64,000 nt of DNA, taken from contig JAJEKV010000520.1 of NCBI GenBank assembly GCA_021234155.1, positions 64,001-128,000 on the forward strand, given 5' to 3'. The translations under genes were made by a program, and so were the position numbers. The notes under the pieces were generated by a model. That model saw only the letters and a program-made list of their open reading frames with translations, searched no databases and was not told where the DNA came from. Numbering within the stretch: position 1 is the stretch's first letter; the number at the start of each line of letters is the position of its first letter. Below are positions 46,541-59,095 of the stretch, piece by piece. The stretch is from Isoetes taiwanensis. Taxonomy: Eukaryota; Streptophyta; Lycopodiopsida; Isoetales; Isoetaceae.

Positions 46541-47784
46541 AATCTAAACCGCTCGAGCAAGAGCTTTGTTGGTTATGGCGACGACAGGGCCGTCCCGCCG
46601 GTTGTCCCCGGACGTTGGATCCAAACTAGTGAAGGTCGGGCAACCGATTTTCTCGAAAGAAAGAGCCATTTTTCTTTGCATTCTTGGATTTTGGCTTCAA
46701 CTCTACGAATGCCTTTGTGGCAAAATTGAGTTTTGCAAATATTTGGTATGCAAAGGGCTTCCCGCATGCATCTAAATAATCCTCGCCCATTTCGCTCCTC
46801 GAGAGTTTCATTAGAATTCTTCGATGCCTAGATCTCCTAGATCAGGTCGGAATCGCAGTTATTAGCCCAGGAAAGTTGCACCCAAAACCAAGGGCCACCT
46901 TTTGGTTTTGTAAGCAACGGTATTATAGGCAAGAAGCTAGGCTTCTAGATTATTCTCTCGTGGCCTTTTTAATGTATTCCATACGGGAACTACTCATCCG
47001 GCTAGATTATGCATTTCTAAGTAGCATGGGCTTGGTTGTGACACATGAATGGTGCAGATTGTGCGTGTTGCGCCGAATCGAAGCTGTTAAATGTATTTAA
47101 TTGCTTGGCATTTCAAATCAAAATAAGGTATGGTTGTTCTTGGCTAGGTTTTGTTTCTCGAATGAGTTGCAATAACTTGCGTGTTGTGTGTAGATTTTCT
47201 TTGTGTGAAGTAGTGGAGTGCTCTTTCATTTATATACCGCTATCACGATCTAGTGATGAATCCATCAATTAGTGCTTTCCTTTAGGGCCCAAAATTATCA
47301 TCCCAAAGACAGACTTCCCTCTCGCTGCTTGTGCATGCTCATCGATTGTCACCCATGTGTTCAAACTAGAAGCTAAAGCAAATCCTTTGGACCGTGCAAC
47401 TAGAATTGTGAGGTAAAATCTGAAATTGCATGTTACGGTCCAAGTCGCCTAATATAATGTGCAAGCTCTGTCGGTAGGAGCCAAGACTTTATCGAATTTG
47501 GAAACCAAAGATCGGCGATTCGAAAGCATTAACTAATGTCTATCTTTTCATGGCTTCGTAACCAACTCAAAGCTTGTCGTGATTTGATAGCTACAATCAC
47601 ATTTTATGGTAAGAGAAATAATTTGGACTAGCAAAGCAAATATCAAACTTCGCCATAGATGTTCACAATTGCATGCACATTTTCTTTTTTAAGTGCATTT
47701 AAGTTCTTAAGCATCTTTGCATTAGAAATTGAGACCGCATCTCCTTTCAAGGAAAACGATAAGTTCTACTTGCCAGCCAAAAAG

Positions 47785-49180
47785 CAAGCCTGGGATTTAG
47801 AAACATTCCGGTTTATTTGACATGTTTACATAATGAATTTGAAAAATATGCACCTAATGACTTTGGTAGATCATTCTTTGAGCTTTTCAACGATGCTCAT
47901 ATTTGAGAAAGAGTTTGTTTGCTCAAGTTATGGCTCTCTTTCTACATCGCTGTAAAATTAGAACAAGAAATGCATTTTGCCATGTTTGGCCCATTTACGA
48001 GGGAATCTGAAATTTGTGTCCCTAGGAATATTCTTAGGTCTTCCCTTGATCTTTTCAATGGATACTCTTTGCTGTGAAGATAGAGCTTGCATTTGAAAGT
48101 TATGTTAGATTTCTTACAGCCACCAACAAGCTTCAAAATGGTGAAAGGTAAAGTTGCGGCTTTTTCCACAATAATATACTATTGCCATCTTTTGTTGAAT
48201 GATTCAAATTTCCTCCGCTTTTTCAAGCGTGTTATTTGTCCTTTATTTGTTTGTTTTTTGGCGGAGAAAATTTCTCCTTTCCAAGAATGCCACAATCAGT
48301 CCATCCGCACATAGGTGAATGCCTTTTCCATCTCACTATTTGTAGGTTTGTTTGTAATGCTTCCACAAAGTAGCAAATCCTTATATGTAGGCAAGTGAAT
48401 GTACAAAAGAAGCTGATTAATTTGTTGTTTGTTGGAGATGGAATAAGCAAAATGATCATTACGCGAAGCTTTAAGCAGAATGTCCAACAAAGTGGGGTGA
48501 CAAGATTCAACTCAGCCACGAGTAAGTAGCTCACAACCAAGCTTTTTCCAAATTTCAAGCGCAAGATCTCTCCCGACAGTTCCATTTTAGTGACTTTTTT
48601 TTTGGCGCGGTGATATCAGCTTTTGAATTTTTGGGAATGAACTTCTTGTAAAGGTGATATCAGCTTTGAATTTCTTGTGCACCTAGCAATATGTTTAGGT
48701 CTTCCCTTCATCTTTTCAAGGGATACTCTTGTGCAAAGATAGAGTTTGCATTTGAAACTTATGTTTAAGTTCTTATCATGAGCGAAAAAGCAAGCCTTGG
48801 ATTTAGAAACATTCTGGTTTATTTGACATGTTTACATAATGAATTTGAAAAATATGCACCTAACGACTTTGGTAGATCATTCTTTGAGCTTTTCAACGCA
48901 TGCTCATATTTGAGAAACAGAGTTTGTTTGCTCAAGTTATGGCTCTCTTTCTACACTGCTGTAAAATTAGAACAGAAATGCATTTTGCCATGTTTGGCCC
49001 ATTTACAGTAGGAATCTGAAATTTGTGTCCCTAGCAATATTCTTAGGTCTTCCCTTGAACTTTTCAATGGATACTCTTTTGCTGTGAAGATAGAGCTTGC
49101 ATTTGAAAGTTATGTTAGATTTTTACAGCCAGGTCAACAAGCTTCAAAATGGTGAAAGGTAAAGTTGCGGCTTTTCCACA
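47785..49180 (+). repeat. Internal 0.4-kb direct repeat, two copies in unit 1
   Basis: A segment starting AAGCAAGCCTTGGATTTAGA, with CCTAACGACTTTGGTAGATC and AGTTATGTTAGATTT, occurs at about 47785-48150 and 48785-49180. The counterparts in unit 2 are 55975-56370 and 57007-57400. The frame TCLHNEFEKYAPNDFGRSFF is open in three of the four copies, but no family is recognised. Confidence 0.7.
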
Positions 49181-49902
49181 ATAATAGGTACCAGCTAAGA
49201 GTTGCAGTTAAGAGACGATGGTTCAGTTCATAATATGCCAGCAAAGGTAAGCATATTTGGGCCAATGGGTATGTAGTCCTGGCCATGATCCTCTTACTAT
49301 TGCCGCCTTTTGTTGAATGATTCAAATTGCCTCCGCTTTTTTTTTTTTGTCCTTTATTTGTCCTTTATTTGTTTGTTTTTGGCGTGCACACAATCAGTCC
49401 ATCTGCATATAGGTGAATGCCTTTTCCATCTCACTATTTGTAGGTGTATATATTTGTTTAGCGTGTTTGCAACACATGCAAGCAAAGATGATCCGAGCAC
49501 ATGTAAGTGGGCGCACAAGTAATTATTGGATTAGGCAACTATTGTTAAATTTAATCGTGTTATTACATGAAATACAATCATTGAAAGCTATACTACACGC
49601 GGTTAAGGGAATGAAGGGTTTAAATTTCTTTATCATATGAAACTCAAAGGCTTGGTAATTGACAAAGCAAGCTTTTCAACCTCATGGATGCATGAAGATA
49701 CGTGCTCATTATTTCTAAAAATTATAACCATTATAGTTGCTCATTCTTTGTGATGACTACTTGGCTATTTCAAAAATTGTGATCCAATCCAACACAAATG
49801 GTGATGGTGTCTATTTTTCAAAGAATTTGTGATCCAACACAACCAAAAGAATTTCCATGGAAATATGATCAAGGAAGGTCTTGTTGCTTGACTATACAAA
49901 GT

Positions 49903-50040
49903 GGGGGTTTACAAAGATGGAGCTAGCGAGCATGTTTAGTTTGAGACAAAGCGATATTGCAGCTTTTCCCCAAGGGAATGTCTTGCACTTGGGATTGTCT
50001 AGAAGTCGCTAAAAAAATACTACCCAATGCACCCTTAATG
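49903..50040 (+). pseudogene. Cupin_3 (DUF861) C-terminal fragment, unit 1
   Basis: Same fragment as in unit 2, more broken. VYKDGASEHV is followed at once by a stop (TAG where unit 2 has CAG). The stretch equivalent to FPKGMSCTWDCLEVAKK is present in a shifted frame with one more shift near the end. See the unit 2 copy for the family reasoning. Confidence 0.65.
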
Positions 50041-50189
50041 AAAAGCATTCAGGTTTGGCCAAGTAGAGTGTGCATATATTTTGGCCGAGACAAAGGCATC
50101 ACCTTTGCTCACATTTCTTACTGTGTAGAAACTTTTAAAACCAAGTTTGTATTACAAGATCGACATGATTTATTAGGCATGCAAGGTGT

Positions 50190-50905
50190 ATCCATGCATG
50201 GACTATCGCAGATGGTTTAGAATCTGATATCACCTTAGGGAATGGTCTTGTGGATTTATATGCATAGTGTGAGAGCTTGAGGAGGCACAAAGAGTCTTCA
50301 ACAGACCGCCAAATCGTGATATAGTATCATGGAATGCAATGATTGAGGGATATGCCGAAACCAACAAAAGCTGCATCGCCTTTGAATATTATGATGCATT
50401 GCAAATTGAAGGAGCGGAGCCAAGCAAAGTTACGCTTTTAAGTCTCTTGAAGGTGTGTGGCATACCGGGCACCGCAGTAACAAAGCGTACATTCCATGAA
50501 AATATTGTTGAGAGTGAGCTCCAAACCGACGCTGTGGGGAACATCCTTATGTTTATGGTTGTTAAACCGGGCACTTGTGGGAGGCATATAAAGTCTTCAA
50601 TTGTATGCCAAAGCACGACGTAATTTCATGGACAACAATGATTGGAGGATATGGCCGGTTTGGCAGGTCGGGAGTTCCGCAGATTTGTTTGAGGAAATGC
50701 AATATAATGCCATTAAAGGTATGATGTGGCATTTGTTGGCATTCTTAATGATTCAAAGAATGTTGGATTAGTGGAGGAGGGTATGTGGTATTTCGAAGTA
50801 TGAAACAATGGCATGGCATCCAAGTGAATGCAATGCATATGGATTGCATGGTGGATCTTCTTGGTCGTAAGGTGATTCCTTAGAGGCGAAAATTTGTCTG
50901 ATGCT
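50190..50905 (+). pseudogene. PLS-class PPR fragment, unit 1
   Basis: The same PPR motifs as in 58380-59095, but with more shifts. Parts of the reading are WNAMIEGYAETNKSCIAFEY (50332 onwards), FHENIVESELQTDAVGNILM and MEGG-type remnants of the following repeat. At several places where unit 2 has CTG or CAG this copy has CG or CCGG, for example ATACCGGGCACCGCAG against ATACTGGCACTGCAG. Confidence 0.7.
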
Positions 50906-51404
50906 CTTCATAACTAGGTCTAATACCTAGTTTGATGATATGAAAATACTTATGATATAAGTTTGTTTGGAACTTGATCGACATTTCTAGATCTTTTGGA
51001 CATGTATATTGCTCAAAATCAAAGGGCTTTTCAAAACTAAGCCCTAGATGTGCGGTACTTGTGAACGATATTAATGAGAGCTATGTCCAAGAACCGAAGT
51101 TCATTTATATACTATCTACATCTACTTCAAGACTCCTCTTTTCCTTCTAATTCTCAAATTTCATCACGTTTAGTTGGTTTAGTTGGTTTTTGTGGGCTCG
51201 GACCATTGATCTTCTTTTTGGCCTCCGAACCTAATTTAGAATTGCCCGCAAATTAATGCCATTACATTATATCAAGTATTTGAGGGGATCAACTATGCCA
51301 TCATGTTGTTGTAGTTATATTTCGCTCTAGGTTGTTTGTATGCGATTTTAACTTTCGTGTTTTATAGCAAGGGTGCATTATCGATTTTTCGCATCGTTAC
51401 GATG

Positions 51405-51745
51405 CGCCAAGTATGAAGTCGAGTTGGAGAAGAGGACAGCTTTTGAAAGGTGAGTTTTTGCATGCAAGTTCTTCAAAGATTAGGCATAAAAAGCTACAGT
51501 TACATCTAGATTTAGCGCAGAATGGCATATTGTAGCAAACATTGGAATTCAGGCTTGAAGTTCATGCAACGAAAAAGGCTATGTTGCATATGATTATAAT
51601 TCTAATGTGTTATTGTCACAGAGAGCAAGCCAGCTCAAGTTTAAACAAGGCCGTTGCATCTATGAAGAAAGGTGAAACCGCAACCATTTGGATTGCTCGA
51701 ATATATCCTCTTGCCATTGCCCTGTGCATAGTATTTTTTTTGCCT
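51405..51745 (+). pseudogene. FKBP-type isomerase exon fragments, unit 1
   Basis: KYEVELEKRTAFER with donor GTGAG (to about 51450) and LNKAVASMKKGETATIWIA (to about 51690) repeat the two FKBP exons of unit 2. The acceptor of the first exon is lost: where unit 2 has ATGCAG|TCAAG, this copy reads ATGCGCCAAG. The second exon also lacks the CAG|G acceptor seen in unit 2. Confidence 0.6.
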
Positions 51746-53599
51746 TGCAATGTCAAACTTGATCAATTGGTCGAGCTTTTTACTAGATGCATGTGGAATT
51801 GAATTTTAGTTGCAAAGATAATTTTAAATTGTTGCAAAGGCAAACAGATCTAGCAGAGGAGTTATATGGGGATGCATATGTGTCGTGGCAACCGCCAAGC
51901 TCCATGCTTCAAGGCATCTACTCACCGCCTTTGCCATAGCCATTTAAGGCAAAACTTGATATCAAGATTGCTATTCGGATAAAAGGGCAACAAAATCATG
52001 ATACATTCATAGCTCCTCAGATATCCTTTTGAAAAAATTGAATGCAAATAAATGCTTACCAATGCACATGTAAGATCAGATTTGCCAAATTTGCCATCAA
52101 ATATCCCCGGCGCCGAAAAATTAGAGGTGCATCAGCCAATTTTAGCACAAGAATTGAATGTCTACTTTCTTAAACGGAATCGTGGTTTTCAAATTTTTCA
52201 TGGTTCTTGAAACTATTAGCTTAGATATTGCAATACCCAAACGCATGTAGTTATTATTCATTGCAGATCTAAAACTTAAGCGGCACATGCTTCATGCATT
52301 ATGCTCAAAGATGTTGGTTGCATTACTTAGCTAAGATAAATTTCGGGAGGCTCTTGCATGTAACAATGCATCGGGTCAGAGCATTAAGCCAACTTTTCAT
52401 GTCATCCGGGCAGCCTTGGGAATACTAGTTCCTCGGTCTAAGGTGAGAGATATTCTCAATATCAATTTTAACCTCAACATGGAATAAGAATATGAAATTC
52501 ATTTTGTTTATAGATTCAACCACTTCTATGGTCGGCATGTATGATGCGACAGAAGTGCATTTATAGTTTTTTTGAGATCAAATGGTCTTCCGGGTCAGAT
52601 AATACATCCATCATCTCTTCTAACCCGTAATTTAGTGGACTCAATTGAATGGAGAGCAATTTCGGTTGATAATCCGGCTGGCCGTGCACGGGCTTTGAAC
52701 AACATTTTCAACAAAGATTGATCTTATGGGTGGAGATGTGTTTATCATAAAAATGGGGCGAGAGCTGGTTACACAGTCTTGGGCTTCCTATTTGAACCAT
52801 GAAGCTCCTTACCGGAGGGGATGTTTAAACAACATTTCTAAAATCTTTATGTCGACTTATTTTATTTGATATACATGTGGTTGTGCAAGTGTGTTGAGTA
52901 TGCATTTTAATCGTCGTCTTTCCTTGCATTTATGACAAAGATGCTGCAACTCAATATATGTTTAGCATTCATAATGACATGTTCTTGAACTTTAGTTTAT
53001 GATAATCATGAACGAAATAAATCATGTTAAAAACTTGGTTTTTTTAGTGTTCTTTATTAAACACAACCTTTCAATAGATCTGGAATATGAGATTAGAGTA
53101 AGCATAACGGATTTTAACGTGCCATAACTTATGCCCACAACACAAGTCGAGGGCTTATCAAAACATTTGGCAACAAAGATTGAACATGACCGCATAATGA
53201 GTGGTGCAACCGCGGAAGCATTTAATCTCGACACGACAAAGATGCTGCAACTTAATGTATGTTTAGCCTTTGTAATGACAAGTTCTTGAACTTTAGTTTA
53301 TGATAATCATGAAGGAAATGAAGCATATTAAAAGCTTGGGTTTTTCAGTGTTCTTTCAATAAAGTCAATCTTTCAATACATCTGGAATGTGTATTAGCGT
53401 AGGCATAACCCTTTCTAACACGTGCCGTAATTTATGCCCATAACACAAGTCGATGGTGATAAATATAGAGGGAAATTTAAAAAATCCCCCTATGTTCTAT
53501 CTTATTTATCAAAATATCCATGTATTTTACAATATTGTCAAAATGCCCTAAAATGGGCTATGACGCTACGAGAGAAGAGCAAAATGGCTTATTCTTATG

Positions 53600-53930
53600 G
53601 GAAGCTTAACAGAATCTAGGTGAATGGTAATAAAATTTAAGGGAAAGAAATTAAAACGAATGGAGTTGGGAGTTTAACTGTAGTGTTGATTGTGGTTTGA
53701 TCGAAGGTTGACCAAGGTAGAAGAAACCAAGGGAAAACCAAGGGGATCTTAGAGAATCGTTCACAGTCGGTTTGTTTTGCAAGGGAATCTTCATAGAATC
53801 TAAGAGAAACTACGTAGAATCTTGGAGAATCTAGAATCTTGGGAATCTAGAGAAATGTCAAGAGAATCTTAGGGAATCTGTGGGAAGCTCAAGAGAATAT
53901 TTGAAAATCTAGGAGAATCTAATGTTTGCT
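53600..53930 (-). repeat. Short GAATCT array inside unit 1
   Basis: GAATCTAGG-type subunits, in the orientation of 45475-46300, lie here between unrelated sequence. The counterpart in unit 2 (61750-62060) has about 50 bp more of the array. This links the 8.2-kb units to the minisatellite family. Confidence 0.7.
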
Positions 53931-54379
53931 ATGTTTTTTTGTTAATTTGATGCAATCCAAAATGGAATTCGACGAGGGAACAGTCTAACAAAGATATGTA
54001 TCTCCTTTTACTTCTTTGTGAAACTCTGAGGTATTCCTTCTTAATGCCATGCTATTGTGAAGTTTTGCACATACCTCACTTGGGAATGTTCGATACTAGT
54101 CATGTGCACTTCTCAAATAAATTTTTTATTTTTGAAGGAAGAAAGCATCAATATTTTCCCATATAGAGATTGGTTAAAAAAAAATTAAATAAATGTGTGA
54201 GAACATCATAGGATCCCCACACATAATATGAAAAAATTTCGCTTGCACTCTGTTGCTAGACCATAAATTACACTTTTTTAAAATTAAAAGATTAGATTGT
54301 CAAACAATTATATTTTATGACAGAGACTATAAAACTATATGGCAATGTTTTTTACTACAATATTGGGTACTGATCTATT

Positions 54380-54735
54380 TAAGCCTAGATTTTTCTTCCC
54401 CATCTTCATAACCCATAGCTCAAACACCCATTTATAGTACAAATACTTGTATATCCTTATCCTTATCCTTATATATATACAATTATATGGAGGTCTGGAT
54501 CATGGTGTAGAGATTGATCTCGGCCATCCATCTCTGAGATGGACGGCCCAGACCGTGCCACCTCGTAACACCCCAAGCATCCCCCTTATTTGGGGCTTTT
54601 AATCTCGGCCCTTGAAATTGGGGCATTTTATCTAGACCGTCGATTAAAATTATTTGGGGCTTTTCATATGGGTCGTCGGATTTGAGCCCCCTTTATTTGG
54701 GGCTTTTCATATTGGCCGTCGGATTTGAGGATAAT
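54380..54735 (-). repeat. AT box and GGGGCTTTT module at the junction of units 1 and 2, copy 6
   Basis: The dyad TACAA-ATAC-TTGTA lies at 54438-54451, followed by three TCCTTA units and a TA run. A hairpin lies at 54522-54548 (12-bp arms with one mismatch), then TTTGGGGCTTTT phrases. Upstream, ACTGATCTATTTAAGC matches the flank of the box at 28177. Confidence 0.7.
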
Positions 54736-55974
54736 CTAAACTGTTCGAGCAGTAGCTTTGTTGGGTATGGCGACAGAGGCGGCTGTCCTGGACGTTGGAT
54801 CCAAACTAGTGAAGGCTGGCAACCGATTTTCTCAGAAAGAGCCGATTTTTCTTTGCATTCTTGGATTTTGGCTTCAACTCTACGAATGCCTTTATGGCAA
54901 AATTGGAGTTTTGCAAATATTTGGTATGCAAAGGGCTTCTGGCATGCATCTAAATCCGTTTGCCGGAATCCTCCCCGCCCATTTCGTTCCTCAGGAGTTT
55001 CATTAGAATTCTTCTGATGCCTACATCTCCTAGATCAGGTCGGAACTGCAGCTAATAGCAGCTAATAGCCTGTGTTGCACATAAAAACCAAGGGCCAGCC
55101 TTTTGGTTCTGTAAGCAACGGGTATTATAGGCAAGAAGCTAGGCTTCTAGATTATTCTCTCTGTGGCCTTTTTTAATGTATTCCATACTGGGAACTACTC
55201 ATCTGGCTAGATTATGCATTTCTAAGTAGCATGGGCTTGGTTGTGACACATGAATGGTGCAGATTGTGCAGGTTGGCAGCGGAATCGAAAGCACAACAGA
55301 CGAATTGCTTGGCATTTCGAAACCAAAATAAGGTATGGTTGTTCTTGGCTAGGTTTTGTTTCTGAATGAGTTGCAATAACTTGCAGGTTGTGTGTAGATT
55401 TTCTTTGTGTGAAGTAGTGGAGTGCTCTTTCATTTATATACCGTTATCACGATCTAGTGATGAATCCATCAATTAGTGCTTTCCTTTAGGGCCTAAAATT
55501 ATCATCCCAGCGCAGACCCCTCTCTGCTGCTTGTGCATGCTCATCAGTGTCACCGATGTGTTCAAACTAGAAGCTAAGCAAATCCTTTGGACTATGCAAC
55601 TATGAGGTAAAATCTGAAATTGCATGTTAGACATGTCCAAGCTGCCTAATATAATGTGCAAGCCTGTCGGTAGGAGCCAGCACTTTATCGAATTTGGAAA
55701 CCAGCACTGGCGATTCTAAGGATTAACCAATGTCTATCTTTCATGGCTTCGTGTAACCAACTCAAAGCTTGCTGCATTTGATAGCTACAGTCACATTTTA
55801 TGGTAAGAGAAATAATTCGGACTAGCAGTTATCGAAACTTCTGCCATAGATGTTCACAATTGCATGCACATTTTCTTTTTTTAAGTGCATTTAAGTTCTT
55901 AAGCATCTTTGCATTAGAAATTGAGACCGCATCTCCTTTCAAGGAAAACGATAAGTTCTTACTGCCAGCCAAAA

Positions 55975-57400
55975 AGCAAGCCTTGGATTTAGAAACATTC
56001 TGGTTCATTTGACATGTTTACATAATGAATTTGAAAAATATGCACCTAACGACTTTGGTAGATCATTCTTTGAGCTTTTCAACGCATGCTCATATTTGAG
56101 AAACAGAGTTTGTTTGCTCAAGTTATGGCTCTCTTTCTACACTGCTGTAAAATTAGAACAGCAAATGCATTTTGCCATGTTTGGCCCATTTACAGTAGGA
56201 ATCTGAAATTTGTGTCCCTAGCAATATTCTTAGGTCTTCCCTTGATCTTTTCAATGGATACTCTTGCTGTGAAGATAGAGCTTGCATTTGAAAGTTATGT
56301 TAGATTTCTTACAGCCAGTAACCAAGCTTCAAAATGGTGAAAGGTAAAGTTGCGGCTTTTTCCACAATAATAGGTACCAGCTAATCCTCTTACTATTGCC
56401 ATCTTTTGTTGAATGATTCAAATTGCCTCTGGCTTTTTCGCAGGTTATTTGTCATTTATTTGTTTGTTTTTTGGCGTGGAGAAAATTTCTCCTTTCCAAG
56501 AATGCCACAATCAGTCCATCTGCACATAGGTGAATGCCTTTTCCATCTCACTATTTGTAGGTTTGTTTGTAATGTTTCCACAAAGTGGCAAATCCTTATA
56601 TGTAGGCAAGTGAATGTACAAAAGAAGCTGATTAATTTGTTGTTTGTTGGAGATGGAATAGGCAAAATGATCATTACATTGAAGTTTTAAGCAGGAATGT
56701 CCAACAAAGTGGGGTGACAAGATTCAACTCAGCCACGAGTAAGTAGCTCACAACTAAGCTTTTTCCAAGTTTCAAGCGCAAGATCTCTCCTGACAGTTCC
56801 ATTTTAGTGACCTTTTTTTTTGCTTCTGCGGTGATATCAGCTTGGAATTTCTTGGGAATGAACTTCTTGTGCGGTGTTATCAGCTTTGAATTTCTTGTGC
56901 ACCTAGCAATATGTTTAGGTCTTCCCTTCATCTTTCCAAGGGATACTCTTGCTGCAAAGATAGAGTTTGCATTTGAAAGTTATGTTTAAGTTCTTACTGC
57001 CAGCCAGAAAGCAAGCCTTGGATTTAGAAACATTCTGGTTTATTTGACATGTTTACATAATGAATTTGAAAAATATGCACCTAACGACTTTGGTAGATCA
57101 TTATTTGAGCTTTTCAACGCATGCTCATATTTGAGAAACAGAGTTTGTTTGCTCAAGTTATGGCTCTCTTTCTACACTGCTGTAAAATTAGAACAGCAAA
57201 TGCATTTTGCCATGTCTGGCCCATTTACAGTAGGAATCTGAAATTTGTGTCCCTAGCAATATTCTTAGGTCTTCCCTTGATCTTTTCAATGGATACTCTT
57301 GCTGTGAAGATAGAGCTTGCATTTGAAAGTTATGTTAGATTTCTTACAGCCAGTCAACAGGCTTCAAAATGGTGAAAGGTAAAGTTGTGGCTTTTCCACA
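55975..57400 (+). repeat. Internal 0.4-kb direct repeat, two copies in unit 2
   Basis: Copies at about 55975-56370 and 57007-57400 match each other and the unit 1 copies. A stretch with GAATGCCTTTTCCATCTCAC also recurs (56530, 57585, and 48310 and 49415 in unit 1). The nested order shows the 0.4-kb duplication happened before the 8.2-kb duplication. Confidence 0.7.
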
Positions 57401-58049
57401 ATAATAGGTACCAGCTAAGAGTTGCAGTTAAGAGACAGAAGTTCAGTTCATAATATGCCAGCAAGGTAAGCATATTTGGGCCAATGGGTATGTAGTCCTG
57501 GCCATGATCCTCTTACTATTGCCATCGGCGTGGAGAAAATTTCTCCTTTCCAAGAATGCCACAATCAGTCCATCTGCACATCGGTGAATGCCTTTTCCAT
57601 CTCACTATTTGTAGGTGTATATATTTGTTCAGCATGTTTGCAACACATGCAAGCAGCATGATCTGGAGCACATGTAAGTGGCAGACAAGTAATTATTGGA
57701 TTAGGCAACTATTGTTAAATTTACTCTGTGTTATTACATGAAATACAATCATTGAAAGCTATACTACACGCGGTTAAGGGAATGAAGGGTTTAAATTTCT
57801 TTATCATATGAAACTCAAAGGCTTGGTAATTGACAAAGCAAGCTTTCTCAACCTCATGGATGCATGTGCCACACTGTATGCACGTAAGAAGATACGTGCT
57901 CATTATTTCGAAAATTATAACCATTATAGTTGCTCATTCTTTGTGATGATTACTTGGCCATTTCGAAAATTGTGATCCAATCCAACACAGCGGCTGATGG
58001 TGTCTATTTTTTCAGTAAATTTGTGATCCAACACAACCAGTAAATTTCC

Positions 58050-58228
58050 ATGGAAATATGATCAAGGAAGGTCTTGTTGCTTGACTATACAAAGTGGGGG
58101 TTTACAAAGATGGAGCTAGCGAGCATGTTCAGTTTGAGACAGGCGATATTGCAGTTTTCCCCAAGGGAATGTCTTGCACTTGGGATTGTCTAGAAGCTGC
58201 GAAAAAATACTACCCTGTGCACCCTTAA
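58050..58228 (+). pseudogene. Cupin_3 (DUF861, EutQ-like) C-terminal fragment, unit 2
   Basis: From 58091 the frame reads KVGVYKDGASEHVQFETGDI, then AVFPKGMSCTWDCLEAAKKY YPVHP and TAA. This matches the end of small plant cupin_3 proteins: the G-D-hydrophobic-hydrophobic-FPKG-x-x-C-x-W signature and a K-x-Y close to the C-terminus. About 20 bp upstream, FPWKYDQ in another frame is the preceding family motif, separated by a shift. The first half of the protein is not seen. Function in plants is poorly known; the fold is a single beta barrel. Confidence 0.75.
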
Positions 58229-58379
58229 TGAAAAGCATTCAGGTTTGGCCAAGTAGAGTGTGCATATATTTTGGTCGAGACAGTGCATCACCTTTGCTCA
58301 CATTTCTTACAGGTAGAAACTTTTAAAAACCAAGTTTGTACTACAAGATCGGCATGATTTATTAGGCATGCAAGGTGTA

Positions 58380-59095
58380 TCCATGCATGGACTATCGCAG
58401 ATGGTTTAGAATCTGATATCACCTTAGGGAATGGTCTTGTGGATTTATATGCATAGTGTGAGAGCTTGGAGGAGGCTTCAACAGACTGCCAAATCGTGAT
58501 ATAGTATCATGGAATGCAATGATTGAGGGATATGCTGAAACCAACAAAAGCGGCATCGCCTTTGAATATTATGATGCATTGCAAATTGAAGGAGCGGAGC
58601 CAAGCAAAGTTACGTTTTTAAGTCTCTTGAAGGTGTGTGGCATACTGGCACTGCAGAACAAAGCAGACATTCCATGAAAATATTGTTGAGAGTGAGCTCC
58701 AAACTGACGTTGTGGGGAACAGCCTTATGTTTATGTATGTTAAATCTGGGCACTTGTGGGAGGCATATAAAGTCTTCAATTGTATGCCAAAGCACGACGT
58801 AATTTCATGGACAACAATGATTGGAGGATATGGCCAGTTTGGCGAGGCTGGGAGTTCTGCGTATTTGTTTGAGGAAATGCAATATAATGCCATTAAAGCA
58901 GATGATGTAGCATTTGTTGGCATTCTTACTGCATTCAGTAATCCTGGATTAGTGGAGGAGGGTATGTGGTATTTCAGAAGTATGAAACAATGGCATGGCA
59001 TCGAAGTGAATGCAATGCATATGGATTGCATGGTGGATCTTCTTGGTCGTGCAGGATTCCTTAGAGGCAGAAAATTTGCTGTATGCTCTTCATAA
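58380..59095 (+). pseudogene. PLS-class PPR fragment, unit 2
   Basis: At least three PPR motifs of the PLS class, typical of RNA-editing factors: IHAWTIADGLESDITLGNGL VDLYA, then after a stop and shifts WNAMIEGYAETNKSGIAFEY. An open run of 152 codons (58637-59095) follows, with VVGNSLMFMYVKSGHLWEAY, MPKHDVISWTTMIGGYGQFG and MDCMVDLLGRAGFL. A TAG replaces the usual AAG in DLYAKC, and two shifts lie in 58480-58660. No E or DYW domain follows, so it is a fragment. The style is common in seed-free plants. Confidence 0.8.

Larger units (their letters stand above)
46305..54500 (+). mobile_element. 8.2-kb tandem unit 1 carrying fragments of several host genes
   Basis: Colinear with 54500-62600 at high identity over its whole length (for example 47785 pairs with 55975 and 48788 with 57007, offsets 8190 and 8219). 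In order: GGGG-type module with hairpin, a stretch around an ATGGCGACAGAGG-like start, two copies of a 0.4-kb internal repeat, a cupin_3 fragment, a PLS PPR fragment, FKBP exons, a 0.3-kb tandem repeat, a short GAATCT array and the AT box. No transposase is seen. It may be a gene-capturing non-autonomous element or a segmental duplication. This unit has more frame-breaking differences than unit 2. Confidence 0.75.

Noticed and set aside
54454-54478. TCCTTA repeats as telomere-like sequence
   Set aside because: There are only three units, the unit is not the plant TTTAGGG type, and it merges into a TA run of the AT box.
54682-55017. Plus frame near the start of each 8.2-kb unit, with a MATEAAVLDVGSKLVKAG-like peptide in a second frame
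   Set aside because: The peptide looks like a real protein start and may be another captured fragment, but it is too short to name a family and the two units disagree in frame.
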